A stretch of DNA of 64,000 nucleotides, from NCBI GenBank assembly GCA_022702545.1, contig JAHRBC010000001.1, positions 3,224,001 to 3,288,000 on the forward strand, read 5' to 3'. The stretch comes from Phycomyces nitens. Taxonomy: Eukaryota; Mucoromycota; Mucoromycetes; Mucorales; Phycomycetaceae. The first letter of the stretch is position 1; every line of letters begins with the position of its first letter. The position numbers and the translations under genes were made by a program. Below are positions 24,607 through 35,938 of this stretch, one piece after another. The notes beneath the pieces were generated by a model. The model searched no databases. It saw only the letters and a list, made by a program, of their open reading frames with translations, and was not told where the DNA came from.

Positions 24607-25298
24607 ATGATAATAAAATATTACTTGATTTTACCCACAATTATCAGAGAATGTAATGTAATGAAATGACAGCCAGCCAGCCACAAACCCATTATAATAG
24701 ACCAGTTGATAAATCAGATGAATGACTGCCTTGAGACCCAATATAACACTAGGCCCAAGACTGTCTTTTGACAAACACTTTTTAAAAGGGGGTGTATTGA
24801 TCAATGGATAAAGTGCATTTACATCCTTTGCACTTTATCTGATGTCATTGATATTGAAACAGGGTAGATATTGAAACATAATGGATATTGCTAACCTAAT
24901 CACGATAAGATCAATTGTTTGGAAATGAACACCTTGTAAATTAAATCAGCCAAAAAAATAATAATGTTAAAAAGAGGTGATGTAACAAAAATAATAATAA
25001 TAATGGTATCCGTTTGGATCTCAATTACGATAACATATAAAAAGAAACAGGAGATATTTTAACTCTTTATTAATATTCTGTTATCAATATTCATCTCCAG
25101 ACATCCGATATCCTTCCAAATCAGGAAATAAATATCCACACACTCTTTTTTCACTCTGTCTCTTTTCTCTCTCTTTTTCGCACACACCAAGCGAATTGGC
25201 TATTTGTGACAATGTTTCGTGACTGATCTCTCTATCCTTACAACCCTATAAAAAGGGCTTGACCTCCTTTCTTTTACTTTATTTGCCTTTCCTAAAAC
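23634..25298. other. Spacer with ATT microsatellite
   Basis: About 1.66 kb without a recognisable gene, between two plus-strand genes. It carries several microsatellites, the largest being the ATT run listed separately. Just upstream of the F-box gene there is a CT-rich tract (25140-25180: CTCTTTTTTCACTCTGTCTC) that may be its promoter or 5' UTR. Confidence 0.45.
24520..24605. repeat. (ATT)n trinucleotide microsatellite
   Basis: An uninterrupted run of ATT units spans about 86 bases, around 28 units, preceded 20-40 bases upstream by an AT dinucleotide run. It lies in a spacer and has no coding context. Confidence 0.95.
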
Positions 25299-25954
25299 AT
25301 GCATACATTTACAACCTTACCACCAGAGATCATTGCCATGATCATCTCCAACATATCCCTAAAAGATCTCGTAAGAATCGAACGAACCTCCAAGCACATC
25401 CAAGCGTTTTGTCTCTGGGAGATCCAGCGGCGAATCAGATCCGGATCATCCATCGACGCATGGGCCATCCTGGTAAGAAGATGATTATTGTCTCCAAACC
25501 AAACTAAACTAACATACCCCAGATCCATCTTGGCCAGACAAAAGCCATACCGACAAGATTCGATCCAAAGACAAAGATGGTTTATTATTCAGTACCGATG
25601 GATCCCATCGAAATACACGCCATGTTTGACCACAGACGCCAGATACCTTGCTTTGTATTCTGTAAAGAAAGCAGCCAGGGCCAGCCGATCAGCGACCATT
25701 CTAACCAAGACGATTTCAACATCACAGTCGAACAAGGAATGGTAGAAGGCAAGACGGTCGAAGTAGATGTGAAGGGAAAGCTCTGTCAGATACACGCAGC
25801 CCTGACCAGAGTGCCTACTCCATTATCATCACCTTCTATCGAAAAGACCAATCAAGAGACGATGGATGTCCAGCCGATTGCACCCTCTCCTCTGACCTAC
25901 ATTGTCAAAGTGACCGAAATGTGTCTGCCGTTATCGCATTTGTCTGTCCACTAA
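25299..25954 (+). CDS. F-box protein
   Basis: The ATG at 25299 opens MHTFTTLPPEIIAMIISNIS and continues LKDLVRIERTSKHIQAFCLW, a typical F-box that binds Skp1 in SCF ubiquitin ligases. Exon 1 is 25299-25472, exon 2 is 25523-25954 (50-nt intron with GTAAGA donor), giving 201 residues. The part after the F-box (IHLGQTKAIPTRFDPKTKMV and on) shows no leucine-rich, WD40 or Kelch repeats, so the substrate-binding module is unknown. A Pro/Ser-rich segment (TPLSSPSIEKTNQE) lies near the C-terminus, which ends LPLSHLSVH. Confidence 0.78.
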
Positions 25955-26076
25955 ACTAAACAAAGCAAAAGTATCTAACCAACTGTAAATATCCCTTGTA
26001 CATAGCCTATATATTGTAATAAGATACCTCTTTAATACTTTACAGTATAAATAAATCACATTGCAAAAGCTGTTTA

Positions 26077-27104
26077 TTAAATATCTTTTTTTGAGTCTGT
26101 GCTCTCTGCTACAGCCAGCTCTTTTGGATCTGTTGTGTTCTCTGTTACAGCCAGCTCTTTTGGATCCAAGGTCGGTGGGTCCGTTACTGTGGTGAGCATG
26201 TAGGCAGCTGCAGACTGTGCAATGCCATATCCAATAAAACCAACATATGGAATACGGATAATAATGTACGCTATGGCCGAGAACCCAAACAGGACATCTT
26301 TGCGTCCACTGAACCATTTTTGTTTTTCAGAGTGACTCATGTTCATTCTAGCAAAATAAGGCTCCAGCAATTCTCGTGTCAGGGATCGCATGCCAATCAA
26401 GGCTCGCACCAAACGTAGTACTGCCCATCGTGGTAAGAAGAAGAAGCAGATTCCAACCGCAATACCCTGGGTATTTCCCAGAGACCGAAATGTCGCGTAG
26501 GCACCTAACAACAGTCAGGATCTCTAAGACAACCGATCCAATTCAATTTACCTGCTGCTGGGAAAACAAACTGGCCCACGACCGGTAAGAGCGACAGTAG
26601 ACAGATGGCTACTCCCAAACGCAACTTCTTCCAGGTTCTAAACACATAGCTCTTCATGTTTGCCCAGTGTTCTTTACGGAACTCTCGCTTGACAACCGGG
26701 ATTTTGTATGGCCTACGCTCGGGGTGAATTGTGTCGATATACTGCAAGGATTCCATAAAGAGGTCATCCAGTGGTTTGGAGTAGATGTAGCGCATAAATA
26801 AAAGAGTCAGAAAGGGCACCGAAGACACAACTTCGCGTAGAATCGTGGTTATTTTCTCATAGGCTTCATCAGTCTTTTCAGAATCATTTCCAGAGAATAC
26901 CCAGAACAAGATTCGGAGGATGAAGAGGGGAATGGCAATGAGGATCTTTGTGATGCAAAAGAGGACGATTGAGACAAGGGAAAGGTAGAGGAATATCTTT
27001 AGGAACTTTTGTTTGCGTAGGTTTGGGTTCTTTATGACAATGGTAATGCCCTGAACAGCGTATTCTGCGCCATTCAAGAGGCCGGCAAAGGTCCAGCGAG
27101 CCAT
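26077..27104 (-). CDS. EI24-like (etoposide-induced 2.4 family) membrane protein
   Basis: The start MARWTFAGLLNGAEYAVQGI is at 27104, with exons 26552-27104 and 26077-26504 (47-nt intron, acceptor TTAG), for 326 residues. Hydrophobic segments include FLYLSLVSIVLFCITKILIA, IPLFILRILFWVF, VVSSVPFLTLLFMRYIY, LGVAICLLSLLPVVGQFVFP and GIAVGICFFFLPRWAVLRL. The segment SLLPVVGQFVFPAAGAYATF resembles the conserved LPxxG region of EI24/CysZ-like proteins. Members sit in the ER or endomembranes; animal EI24 acts in autophagy and fungal relatives (Rrt8/Lds type) associate with lipid droplets and spore walls. The C-terminus has two near-identical units, DPKELAVTEN and DPKELAVAES. The assignment to EI24 is probable, the function uncertain. 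Confidence 0.72.
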
Positions 27105-27344
27105 AAGAGTTTAGAGTGTATAATTTGATAAAGGAGTGCCAAGCCTTGACAATCCTTTTAAACTAAAAAAGCCAGGAGTTGGGATCCATAATGTGACGGT
27201 GACACACCAATGCACTGTGTGTGGCCCTACACGAGAGCCAATAATCCAAGTAGAAAATTATATAAAAATCTCTGGGCAATTAATTAACATGCATATTAAG
27301 GTGCGATCTCGAGGACTTTATTGATGAACAGTTTACAAGTATCA

Positions 27345-27720
27345 CTATTTCTCCATCTTCTTCTCCCATTCTTCTGGTGTATAGGATTTCTTTGGTTGAA
27401 ATGGATTAATAACTTGAGATGATGGGTTCTTTATTTACCTGAGAAAAGGCATGAACCTTGCTAATTTCGTCCTTGAGCTTCTCATTGACCAACTTGTGTC
27501 TAGCCAAAAGTCTCTTTTCTCTAAACAGAGGAGACACGATAACTACTTCGTACATTTGTCCGCAACCTGCAGAGAGATCTACAATTTCCTGTTTTTTTAT
27601 TTTATTTTATTAAGATACATCTCAACAGAAGAAATATAATCATACGACATGTTCAGCTTCAAGGCGTTGAAGGATGGCAGTCTTGAGGGAATCTGCTGTT
27701 ACTCCAGAGTGATCTGCCAT
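27345..27720 (-). CDS. BOLA2: BolA-like protein 2 (BOLA2/Fra2)
   Basis: BolA2-type proteins pair with monothiol glutaredoxins through a shared [2Fe-2S] cluster in the cytosol and tune iron sensing. Three small exons, 27646-27720, 27439-27588 and 27345-27389, give an 89-residue protein. The start is [18 protein letters not shown], followed by [17 protein letters not shown], the fold's central strand [10 protein letters not shown], and the signature [20 protein letters not shown] followed by [17 protein letters not shown]. The Cys in SAGCG and the His in ARHKLV are candidate cluster ligands, as in human BOLA2. The second intron uses an acceptor at CCAAAG; choosing the closer AG breaks the C-terminal match, so the longer intron is favoured. 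The length matches the family. Confidence 0.9.
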
Positions 27721-28352
27721 TGCGATGCCTTTAAAGAGGTTCTTATTTATTTTTTACATTTTATTTTTGATATATTTCAATCTCCAGTCAATACAAATTA
27801 TGAGTACAACCACAGTGCTGATTCGGTTTACTATTTCTCTGTTGCGTCACTTTGGATACTTATTCCGTCACAGCCATCCACTATATATATATATAAAAAA
27901 CAGGTCAAGTGGTGTGATTAGCCCTAGCTCAAACTATCATTCTTGGTAGACAATCCTGATATATTTTATTTATAAAAATAGTCTAGTTTAACTTAATCCT
28001 TACCTCATCTCAACTCATTTTCATAAGCTGCACTAAAAGCCATTAATGCTCTAATCATTTTAAACCAATTTCTTCAAAGTCATCCAGCAACCCAATTATA
28101 AAAATCATCTTAATAATATGCTCAAAAATTGAAACAGATACGCTCGCCTAAGCCCTTGTAGACTGCTTTTCACTTTTATTAACCTGGACCTTATTGCCCA
28201 ACATGCAAATCCACCCAATCATTATAAATCATTTGCCCTGACTTATTTTAATTTTTTTTTTAATTTATTTATTTATTGTCAATCTTGGGCGTACAAGCAA
28301 GTCCATATGCCATCGATTAGACTAGGCACTATTTTGGTGTAGAAAAGAGACA
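27721..28352. other. Spacer upstream of BOLA2
   Basis: About 630 A+T-rich bases that include the BOLA2 promoter side. Homopolymer T runs occur near 28250-28275. No gene is supported. Confidence 0.4.
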
Positions 28353-31300
28353 ATGGATCCTAGACTTCTTTTCGGAAGACTTTGGTTTATTGTCCGGTTC
28401 CATTTGGATTTTCTAGATATTTGGTTAAAATACAGATCCAAAGATATACATGTTTATTGCAGTTTGAAGATCCAGGTAAACCTTTTTTTCCCACATAGTT
28501 ACAATACATGGAGTCCAATTCGCTTGATTTCTTTTAGAGATTTTCCTATAATTGCCTAAATGACCTTGGGAATAAAGCTCTGGTCATATTCGGGCATTAC
28601 CATGTTTTCTTTATATTCCTCAAGTCTGTTGTGTTTAATGTGATCCAAGAAAATGATTGTTGAATACCTTTAAGAAAAATTCAAATCTGGGTACACAACT
28701 TAAATTCCAGTCTATTTCCCGACATATTATTCTCCGACCACAAGCTTTTCTTATCGTTTTTGTAATCGCCGATATAAATTATAAAAAATAAGCACTCGGT
28801 ATTGGCTGATTTGTGTACAAGGCCTTTAGTATTGAAATTCAACATTCCAAAATATGCGTGTAACTCGGAGTTTAGCATACGTGCACATTCCATTTTGGGC
28901 AGTACTTGACAAAAGAATCTTCTACGAGACTCTTTAATCTCATCAACAGATTACAAAGACTAAGCTGCTGTGCAATTGAATTTTTGTGGGCTAAAAGTCA
29001 TTTGTGTTGCAAATATTTTTAAAAATAATTCACCAAATTATTAAAGTCATCTTATGGACACAATGACAGTCAGAGGTCAATATGAATAGGGTTACAAGAA
29101 AATGTACGATTACTATAGTGTCCTGAAATAACCGATTTATATATGGATATAATGCACCCTTTTGTCCCTACATCTTTTGCAGAAAGTGTAAAGGGGCCTG
29201 TTAAAATTGAGCTTTTTTTTTTGGTTTTGGTTTCCAAAAAGGCACAAATAATCATTATTTTCGGTAAATAGTTCAAAATTTCAATTGATCATTGCAACAG
29301 TGGTTGGTTTACGCTTACGAGTGTATTTCAAATGCTTTGGTTCTGACATATGTAGCAGACCATTTTCTCTTTTCAGGGCAGTTACTGGTATTGTTTAGTG
29401 TTTGGGATGCAGATTTGACATCATTCTCGCAGGATTCATTGTAATTACAGTCAGTGGTGGTCCAAATTGCGTACGACCATGCAATAAATTTGTTTACAAG
29501 ATTTGAGGTCTTGAAGAGGGGGATAAAGTACCAAGAACGTTGAATTTTGAATGTGTGTGTGCCTTAACAAAGGTATGCCATCATTAGTTTAATACAGCCA
29601 ATTTCTCTCGTTTCCCAGTCATGGTCAGAAAGGTATCCAGTCTGGCAGAGAACGCTTGTCATTTGATAGAGCGAAATAAAATGTTGTTAGTTTCCAGTGT
29701 TTGGGCCAATGACCACTTTATCTTTAATACCACAAACCTTGGCAGCATACGACAATACAAATGGTCCAGACACTAGAAAAAAATGGTAGTGATTAACAAG
29801 TTTTAAATTGTTCAGAATAAGCATTAGATGTAAGTAGTCGATAATATGACTCGATCCGAAATAGATAAAGGTATTGGTTTGTGTGTGTGTTTTTTTTTTG
29901 TAAAAGCAAAGCACTATTATGAATAGGAATGATGCCAAATCCCCACAATTTTGGTTTGTGCTATGCACATCACATCACAGCTCAGAGCGGATTATGGGTT
30001 GCCAATCGATTTGGCAGAATATCACATCTTGGAAATATAATATCCACAGAGTGATTGTTCTCTCGCCATGATTAGAGCCAGTCATTATTCGATAGAGACT
30101 TTGGATTATGGAATATACTTTTAATAAACTATACCATTATATTTTTTAAAGCGCCAGACTTTTCACAGGTGCATATTATCTATTGATATCTTGGACATTT
30201 TGAAATCAAAGCTCCCGGTCAGAATTCATTAGTTTTACAAGGCCATGGGTATTTTTGTTGAAAGACAATATTATCTCGGGAGCGGGCTAACAGTCATATG
30301 ATATTGGCTATTTCCATTGAAGCCTCTAGATTTTTATTCTTATTTATCTCGCGTTTCTCTAGAAAAAATCCAATTGTTTCATGCTACTTTTATTGCTTTA
30401 CAATCCCGAGTGCTTTAGTTTTGAGACCTTTTTTTTTTGAAACACTATAAGTTTAGAGCAAGGGGATTTGATGAAAATAATAATATGGCTTCAAATGATT
30501 ATGTTTGTCGAGACTTGTCACTTTATCCAGCTCCAACACTGGTTATTTCACGACAGTAGTTATCGTATGTTTTCTTGTAACCCTATTCATATTTACCTCT
30601 GATTGTCATTGTGTCTATTTCAGGGCTTTAGTTTGGCACATTGCGTATTTGCAACACAAACTGTTTTCAGACTTTGCCAAGATTTACAGTCCATAATAAG
30701 TATATTGAGCAACAGGTTAGCTTTTATAATCCATATCGGTGACATTAGAGATATTTGTAGAGTCATTACATCCACCAATAAATACACATCTTTAACGTTG
30801 GATAGTAAACATTGCTGTTATTTCTATTTGGCTCTTTTGTATTATCCATGGGAATAAAACTCCTAGGCAACAGTAATCGTTCAATAGAAGACTTCCACAG
30901 ACGTACCCTTCACGTGCTCTCTGACCAGAACGTGCCTACCGTCTTTATGTACTCCTGCATATGCTATCAAGATGGTTACTACATTGTTTAATATGTCTTA
31001 TATAATAATTCTAGACTCATGCTCGAAATCTTTTAGTGAACAGTGAAAGAACAGTGGCGTCAATATATGCACCCAGAAGCATCAAGAATTGCTATCAGAT
31101 TTAAATGTACACTCAGCAGGCGAGATTTTATTTCCAAGCACAGCTTCAATGATTTTGAAGACGCGACCCGATATTTAAACGGCGATACGCTCAAAAGACC
31201 CTGCGACCTTTGGGCTCCCAAGATCATAGAATGTCATAATCGATTTGCTGAGCATTTCTATACATTCCTTCTGTGCACCCAAGGACCCCTCCACTATTAA
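28353..31300 (+). pseudogene. Series of coding-like exons, probably a decayed gene of unknown family
   Basis: Many plus-strand stretches read like real protein with plausible introns, but no clean gene can be assembled. The ATG at 28353 opens MDPRLLFGRLWFIVRFHLDF, and a canonical 62-nt intron joins it to RFSYNCLNDLGNKALVIFGH, stopping at 28661. Frame-consistent pieces then recur with internal stops: LNSSLFPDILFSDHKLF (about 28700), ADLCTRPLVLKFNIPKYACN followed by SEFSIRAHSILG (about 28800), QQWLVYAYECISNALVLTYV (about 29300), VRKVSSLAENACHLIERNKM (about 29625), and SIEDFHRRTLHVLSDQNVPT (about 30900). The last is WRQYMHPEASRIAIRFKC followed by FEDATRYLNGDTLKRPCDLW, ending LLCTQGPLHY at 31298-31300. 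The stops fit CAA/CGA/TGG to stop changes. I recognise no family. It could be a pseudogene or an old transposable element. Confidence 0.35.
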
Positions 31301-31398
31301 TAAACAAATAGTAATTCATACGTCTTGGAAGCCGTGTAACGTTTGGATATAGAAAAGGGTGAATTATAATATTCTCTCTTTATTTAATATATACTAGA

Positions 31399-31424
31399 AA
31401 TAATAATAATAATAATAATAATAA
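31399..31424. repeat. (AAT)n microsatellite
   Basis: A short AATAATAAT run of about eight units lies in the 3' flank of the PY-motif membrane protein gene. Confidence 0.85.
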
Positions 31425-31533
31425 GATATGCTATACAATATACAGTGACCAAGCAATAACAATCATTTAAAGGTGATCAGAAACAAAATAGAAATATGAC
31501 CTATGTGTATGTGTGTATGTAGATGGTGGGTTC

Positions 31534-31990
31534 CTATGCACCCTGAAGACGAGGGTCTTTGTTGTAGTCTTGATACGATGGAGGTGGTACAGCTACACTG
31601 GTACTTTCTGGTTTGTAAGCAGGAGGTGTTGCAGACGAACTGGGGATAGCTGTACGATGAGAGTCAGGATATGGCTGGCCATAGTATGGGTTGGGTTGGT
31701 CATTGATATTAATTGTGGTGTGGTCTGGAGGAGTATAGATAGGCGCAGGGTACTGTTGGTAAGCAGGAGCAGCTACTCTTTGAGTAGAGGCTGTATCAAG
31801 AAGTATATGAAAAAAAAGGTTAAAAAAGAAAAAGAAAAAGTAGTTTATGGTTATTTTCTGCCTTTTTTTTTTTATTACCTGCCATACGTGCTCTGGCCGC
31901 ATTTCTATTTCTCTTTATGAATATGAAGATGGAGAAGACGAGTATGATGACACATATAATCCACAGTGCGTTGTAGTAATACATGGCCAT
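31534..31990 (-). CDS. Single-pass membrane protein with PY motifs (candidate Nedd4/Rsp5 adaptor)
   Basis: Two exons (31879-31990 and 31534-31790) give 122 residues. It starts MAMYYYNALWIICVIILVFS, continues IFIFIKRNRNAARARMA, so one N-terminal membrane helix is followed at once by a basic stretch. This predicts a short lumenal N-terminus and a cytosolic tail. The tail is Pro/Tyr-rich with PPAY (in ATPPAYKPES) and PPSY (in VPPPSYQDYN), both matching the PPxY motif bound by WW domains of Rsp5/Nedd4 ubiquitin ligases, plus YTPPD and PNPYYGQPYP. Small PY-motif membrane adaptors of this layout (Bsd2, Ssh4 or Rcr-type) guide vacuolar sorting in yeast; Rcr1/Rcr2 share the N-terminal anchor plus PY tail. 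The role here is inferred from layout only. Confidence 0.75.
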
Positions 31991-32450
31991 ATATAAGTAA
32001 AGAAGAAGAAAAAAGTAAGATTAAGTAGTGGTAAAGAAAAAGACGTGCTGTATTTTTATCGATTTTTGGTCTTTTACACCTCAAGGCATGTGATGACTGG
32101 CATTCAAACCCCATTTCAGAACGCCGTTTAAGAATAAGTGTATATATTTTTATATTACGAGAATTTACAAATATAAATAATATAGATTAAATCCCTATCA
32201 TCTACACACATGAAAATAATGGCCAGAAATCAATTAGTATAGACTTATCAGAATTTTTAATACAACGATTATCCAATAGAGCACTAAAAAAGAGGCATTG
32301 CCTGACTCTAATCAACAGATAGTGAATCTTTAAAGACCATCATTTGGCTTAACCTTTTGGTGGCTTATTTTATGTGTGACTTGTTCTCCTTGTTCCTTTA
32401 CTCCAAAAAAAGCTCAATCTTATACTCTCTCATTTATTATACATACGATC
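31991..32450. other. Divergent promoter region, PY-motif protein / EBP2
   Basis: About 460 bases separate the two divergent starts. A CT-rich stretch (CTCCTTGTTCCTTTACTCC, about 32384) and CTCTCATTTATTATACATACG before the EBP2 ATG are likely its core promoter/5' UTR. No further gene is seen. Confidence 0.45.
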
Positions 32451-33653
32451 ATGTCACCTGTGGCCTCTAGAAAACAATTAAGAAAGAGCAAGAAGGCTGC
32501 CAAGGTCGCTGCTCCAGTCGAAGAAGTAGTCGAGCCTGTTATTGAAGAAGTCGAAGAGGAAGAAATCGACGAAGAGGAAGACGAACTTAGTGAAGGAGAC
32601 GAAGAAGAGTTTGACGAAGACGAGCAAGTCACTGTCAAGGAACAGCGACCTCTTTACAATGACGAGGTATATTGGGTGTAAATATGCATGTAGATATACA
32701 TGTATACAGCTCATTTACCGGCCGAATGACTCAATTTTGTTTTTATTTTATTTTTTTTACATCAACCAACCAAACAAAAAAGGCTGCCTTGACCAGACTT
32801 GCTAATGATCTTAAGCTCAAGGATCTGCCTTGGATCGAGACCATGGTAGTGACTTCCTCCGAGCCTACTGTTGTTGCAGATGCTGAAGACGAAATGGCAA
32901 GAGAGCTTGCATTCTATCAGCAGGCCCTGGAAGCAGCAAACATTGCTAGAGACCTGGTACACGAGGCTGGAGATGCATTCACACGTCCTGATGATTACTT
33001 TGCAGAGATGTTGAAGAGTGACGAGCACATGGCCAAGGTAAGATCAAGATCAAGAACAAGAACAAGAGCAGAGTGGTAGGAATGAAAAGGTAGCTCATAC
33101 ATATCTGTTTTATGACCATAGGTCCGACAGAGATTGTTGGATGAGACCGCTCGTCTCAAGGCTTCAGAGGATGCTAAGCGCCAGCGTAACCTCAAGAAGT
33201 TTGGTAAAAAGGTTCAGGTCGAGAAGCAATTGGAGAGACAGAAGCAAAAGACAGACATGCTTGATAAGATCAAGCTTCTTAAGCGCAGTAAGTAATCATT
33301 GTGAATATATAATCTTGGGCCTAGGATATTGATCTTTATGTTTCTGTGCAGAGCGTAAGGATGGTGCTGGAGGTGATCTCACATTGGACAATGACTTTGA
33401 TATCGCACTTGAAAACACAAATGACAAGAAGCGTGCAAAGACAGATGGTTCTCAAAAGGGTTCCAAGAATGAAGGTCCCCAAAAGGGTGCCAAGCGTACT
33501 CACAAGGACACAAAATACGGCATGGGTGGCAAGAAGAGACACGCAAAGTCCAACACTGCAGAGTCATCCGGTGCATTGGGTGGCTTCAACAAGATGAAGG
33601 GCAAGCCCATCTACAAGGCCAAGGGCAAGACTGTCGGAAAGGCCAAGCGATAA
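32451..33653 (+). CDS. EBP2: rRNA-processing protein EBP2
   Basis: EBP2 is a nucleolar factor needed for 27S pre-rRNA processing and 60S subunit assembly. It starts MSPVASRKQLRKSKKAAKVA, followed by a long Glu/Asp-rich block (EEEEIDEEEDELSEGDEEE). The conserved core then comes after intron 1: AALTRLANDLKLKDLPWIET, FYQQALEAANIARDLVHEAG, RPDDYFAEMLKSDEHMAK|V, and RLKASEDAKRQRNLKKFGKK followed by VQVEKQLERQKQK. The C-terminus is basic, GMGGKKRHAKSNTAESSGAL, ending KAKGKTVGKAKR at 33651-33653. Four exons are supported (first ends at 32666). The length is about 300-350 residues, as in the family. Confidence 0.95.
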
Positions 33654-34252
33654 ATCACACTCTCAATCATATACAACACATTCAAGCCTTTCCCCTTTAA
33701 AAAAAAAGAAAACACAAAAACAGGACAGATCCAATAATAAAGATGATCAGCATTCAATATCCATTCTATTACTCTTTTGATCATTCACTCCATCTGGAAG
33801 ATGTATTTGAAAGAACTTTTTTTTTGTTTAATTTTCCTTTTTCGTTAAAGAAGTTGATTTGAATGACCGATATCTATATTTGAAATAAGAATGCTAAACT
33901 GTCTAGTGCTAATAACATGCGAATAAATCCCATCCTCTTACATGTTACAAGTGGACGAAAAGGTATGGAAACTCTGTCTATACTATGCCAACGAAATAAA
34001 TCATTGTATTCTATTGGTGGAGACTAAAGACGGAGATCAAATAAAGCTGCTGAGAATGATTTGCATTAATTCAATCATGGTCTTTAGAAGCCCAACTTTT
34101 TTTATGGCAGTGAGTCGGGATTTGAAATACACGTGATGGACTAAACAAACTGTTGGTACAATTTGAGTACTCTATTTTTTTTGTTGAAAACCTATTTGAA
34201 AAAGAATAGGAAAAAAAATAATTAAAAAAATAAAAAAAGTAAATTTGCTGCA
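33654..34252. other. Spacer between EBP2 and DRG1
   Basis: About 600 bases. The first part is 3' flank of EBP2 with A-rich tracts; the last 60 bases before DRG1 are nearly pure A (AAAAAAAATAATTAAAAAAA), which may be a nucleosome-free promoter. The short open frame at 33942-34136 has no ATG start I can trust. Confidence 0.4.
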
Positions 34253-35763
34253 ATGGGTATTTTAGAAAAGATCCAGGACATTGAGAATGAGATCAAGCGT
34301 ACCCAAAAGAACAAGGGTAGGCGATGAGCACCAAGAAGTTGGAGTTATATCTATATATCTATACACATATGTATACACACGTATATTGTTTCTTAAACGT
34401 TCTATCTTTCAATCCAGCCACCGAGTACCATCTTGGTCTCTTGAAGGCAAAGCTGGCCAAGTACCGTGTCCAGCTACTCGAGGGTTCCAAGACAAAGTCG
34501 GAAAAGGTGGGTAATTTACTTTTTTGCAAACCTAGGATTCAATCCCTAAATTCCACCCGAACCGTACCTCTTGATCTTATTAGGGCGAAGGTTTCGATGT
34601 AATGAAATCAGGCGATGCTCGTGTGGTCATGATTGGTTTCCCATCCGTTGGTAAGTCAACATTGCTAAACAAGTTGACAACTACCGAATCTATCGCGGCT
34701 GCCTACGAGTTCACAACCTTGACATGTGTTCCCGGTAAATTTACCTATAATGGTGCCAATATCCAGTTGCTCGATTTGCCTGGTATTATTGAGGGTGCTT
34801 CCCAGGGCAAGGGTCGTGGTAGACAGGTTATTGCTGTGGCCAGAACTGCTGATGTGGTTTTGATGATGCTCGATGCTACCAAATCCTCCCAACAGAGGCA
34901 AGTTCAATAGGTGGATTTATACGCGTGTGTATAGTTACTGATTTATAAAAACAGAGAATTGTTGGAGGCTGAATTGGAAGCAGTTGGCATCCGTCTCAAC
35001 CAAAGATTCCCCAATGTGTCCTTCAAGATCAAAAAGGCGGGTGGTATCAGTTTCAACGCAACTCTCAAGCTGCATTACATTGACCAAAAGATGGTTCACA
35101 ACATTCTCCACGATTACAGTGAGTAAAAAGACGGTTATTTGGATATAAGATGACTCACAGGCCAAATCTGCCATGTAGAAATCTTTAATGCCGATGTGGT
35201 AATCCGTGAAGACATTAATGTCGAGCAGTTTATTGATGTTGTCTTGGGTAACAGGCGTTATATTGATTGTATCTACGTAAGTCTAATATTCTTTTACAAG
35301 TGAGTGAAAGTAACCAATTAATTATTGGGCTACTAGTGCTATAACAAGATTGATCAAATCACAATGGAAGAAGTCGACCGTCTGGCCCATGAGCCTGATA
35401 CTGTCGTTGTATCTTGCGAACAGGATCTGAATATGGATTACTTGGTCGAGCGTATCTGGAAGAAATTGAACTTGATGCGTGTCTATACAAAGAAGAGAGG
35501 AGATCTTCCTGACTTTGAGGATGGTTTGATTGTCAGAAGTGGAGCAACTATTGAGCATGTGTGTCATGCTGTCCACAGAAGTCTTGCAGAGAGTTTCAGA
35601 TATGCCTTGGTTTGGGTAATATATTTTGGTGTTATTTATTATTCGATCCGGATTGAAATCTAATGCTTATTTGTAGGGTACATCTACCAAGCACAACCCA
35701 CAGCGTGTGGGTATCAGCCATCAAGTGCACGATGAAGATGTTGTCCAGGTGGTGAAGAAATAA
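34253..35763 (+). CDS. RBG1: Developmentally regulated GTP-binding protein DRG1 (Rbg1)
   Basis: DRG1/Rbg1 is an Obg-family GTPase that binds translating ribosomes with its DFRP partner (Tma46) and helps stalled elongation. It starts [20 protein letters not shown], then [20 protein letters not shown] and [19 protein letters not shown]. The G domain follows: P-loop GFPSVGKST, switch [27 protein letters not shown], and NKID for base binding. The S5D2L insertion lies in the middle ([19 protein letters not shown]), and the C-terminal TGS domain has [20 protein letters not shown] and [20 protein letters not shown], ending EDVVQVVKK. There are about seven exons; all junctions are GT-AG and keep the family sequence intact. 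Confidence 0.96.
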
Positions 35764-35938
35764 ATAATTAAATAAATATTAATGAAGGGCAAGTTATGGA
35801 TAACACTATTTTCTATTTGTAAATCAAGCAAAGCATATCAAAACATCTAATAAAGAAAAAGAAACCAATTTTCTGTCGTGTTTGATTAAACTCGTGTTTG
35901 AAGAGGATCATATATGTATATAAAAAGAATAATTGGTA

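Noticed and set aside
31397..31424. Evenly spaced repeats as a possible CRISPR array
   Set aside because: All short-period repeats in the window are simple microsatellites without unique spacers, and the genome is eukaryotic.
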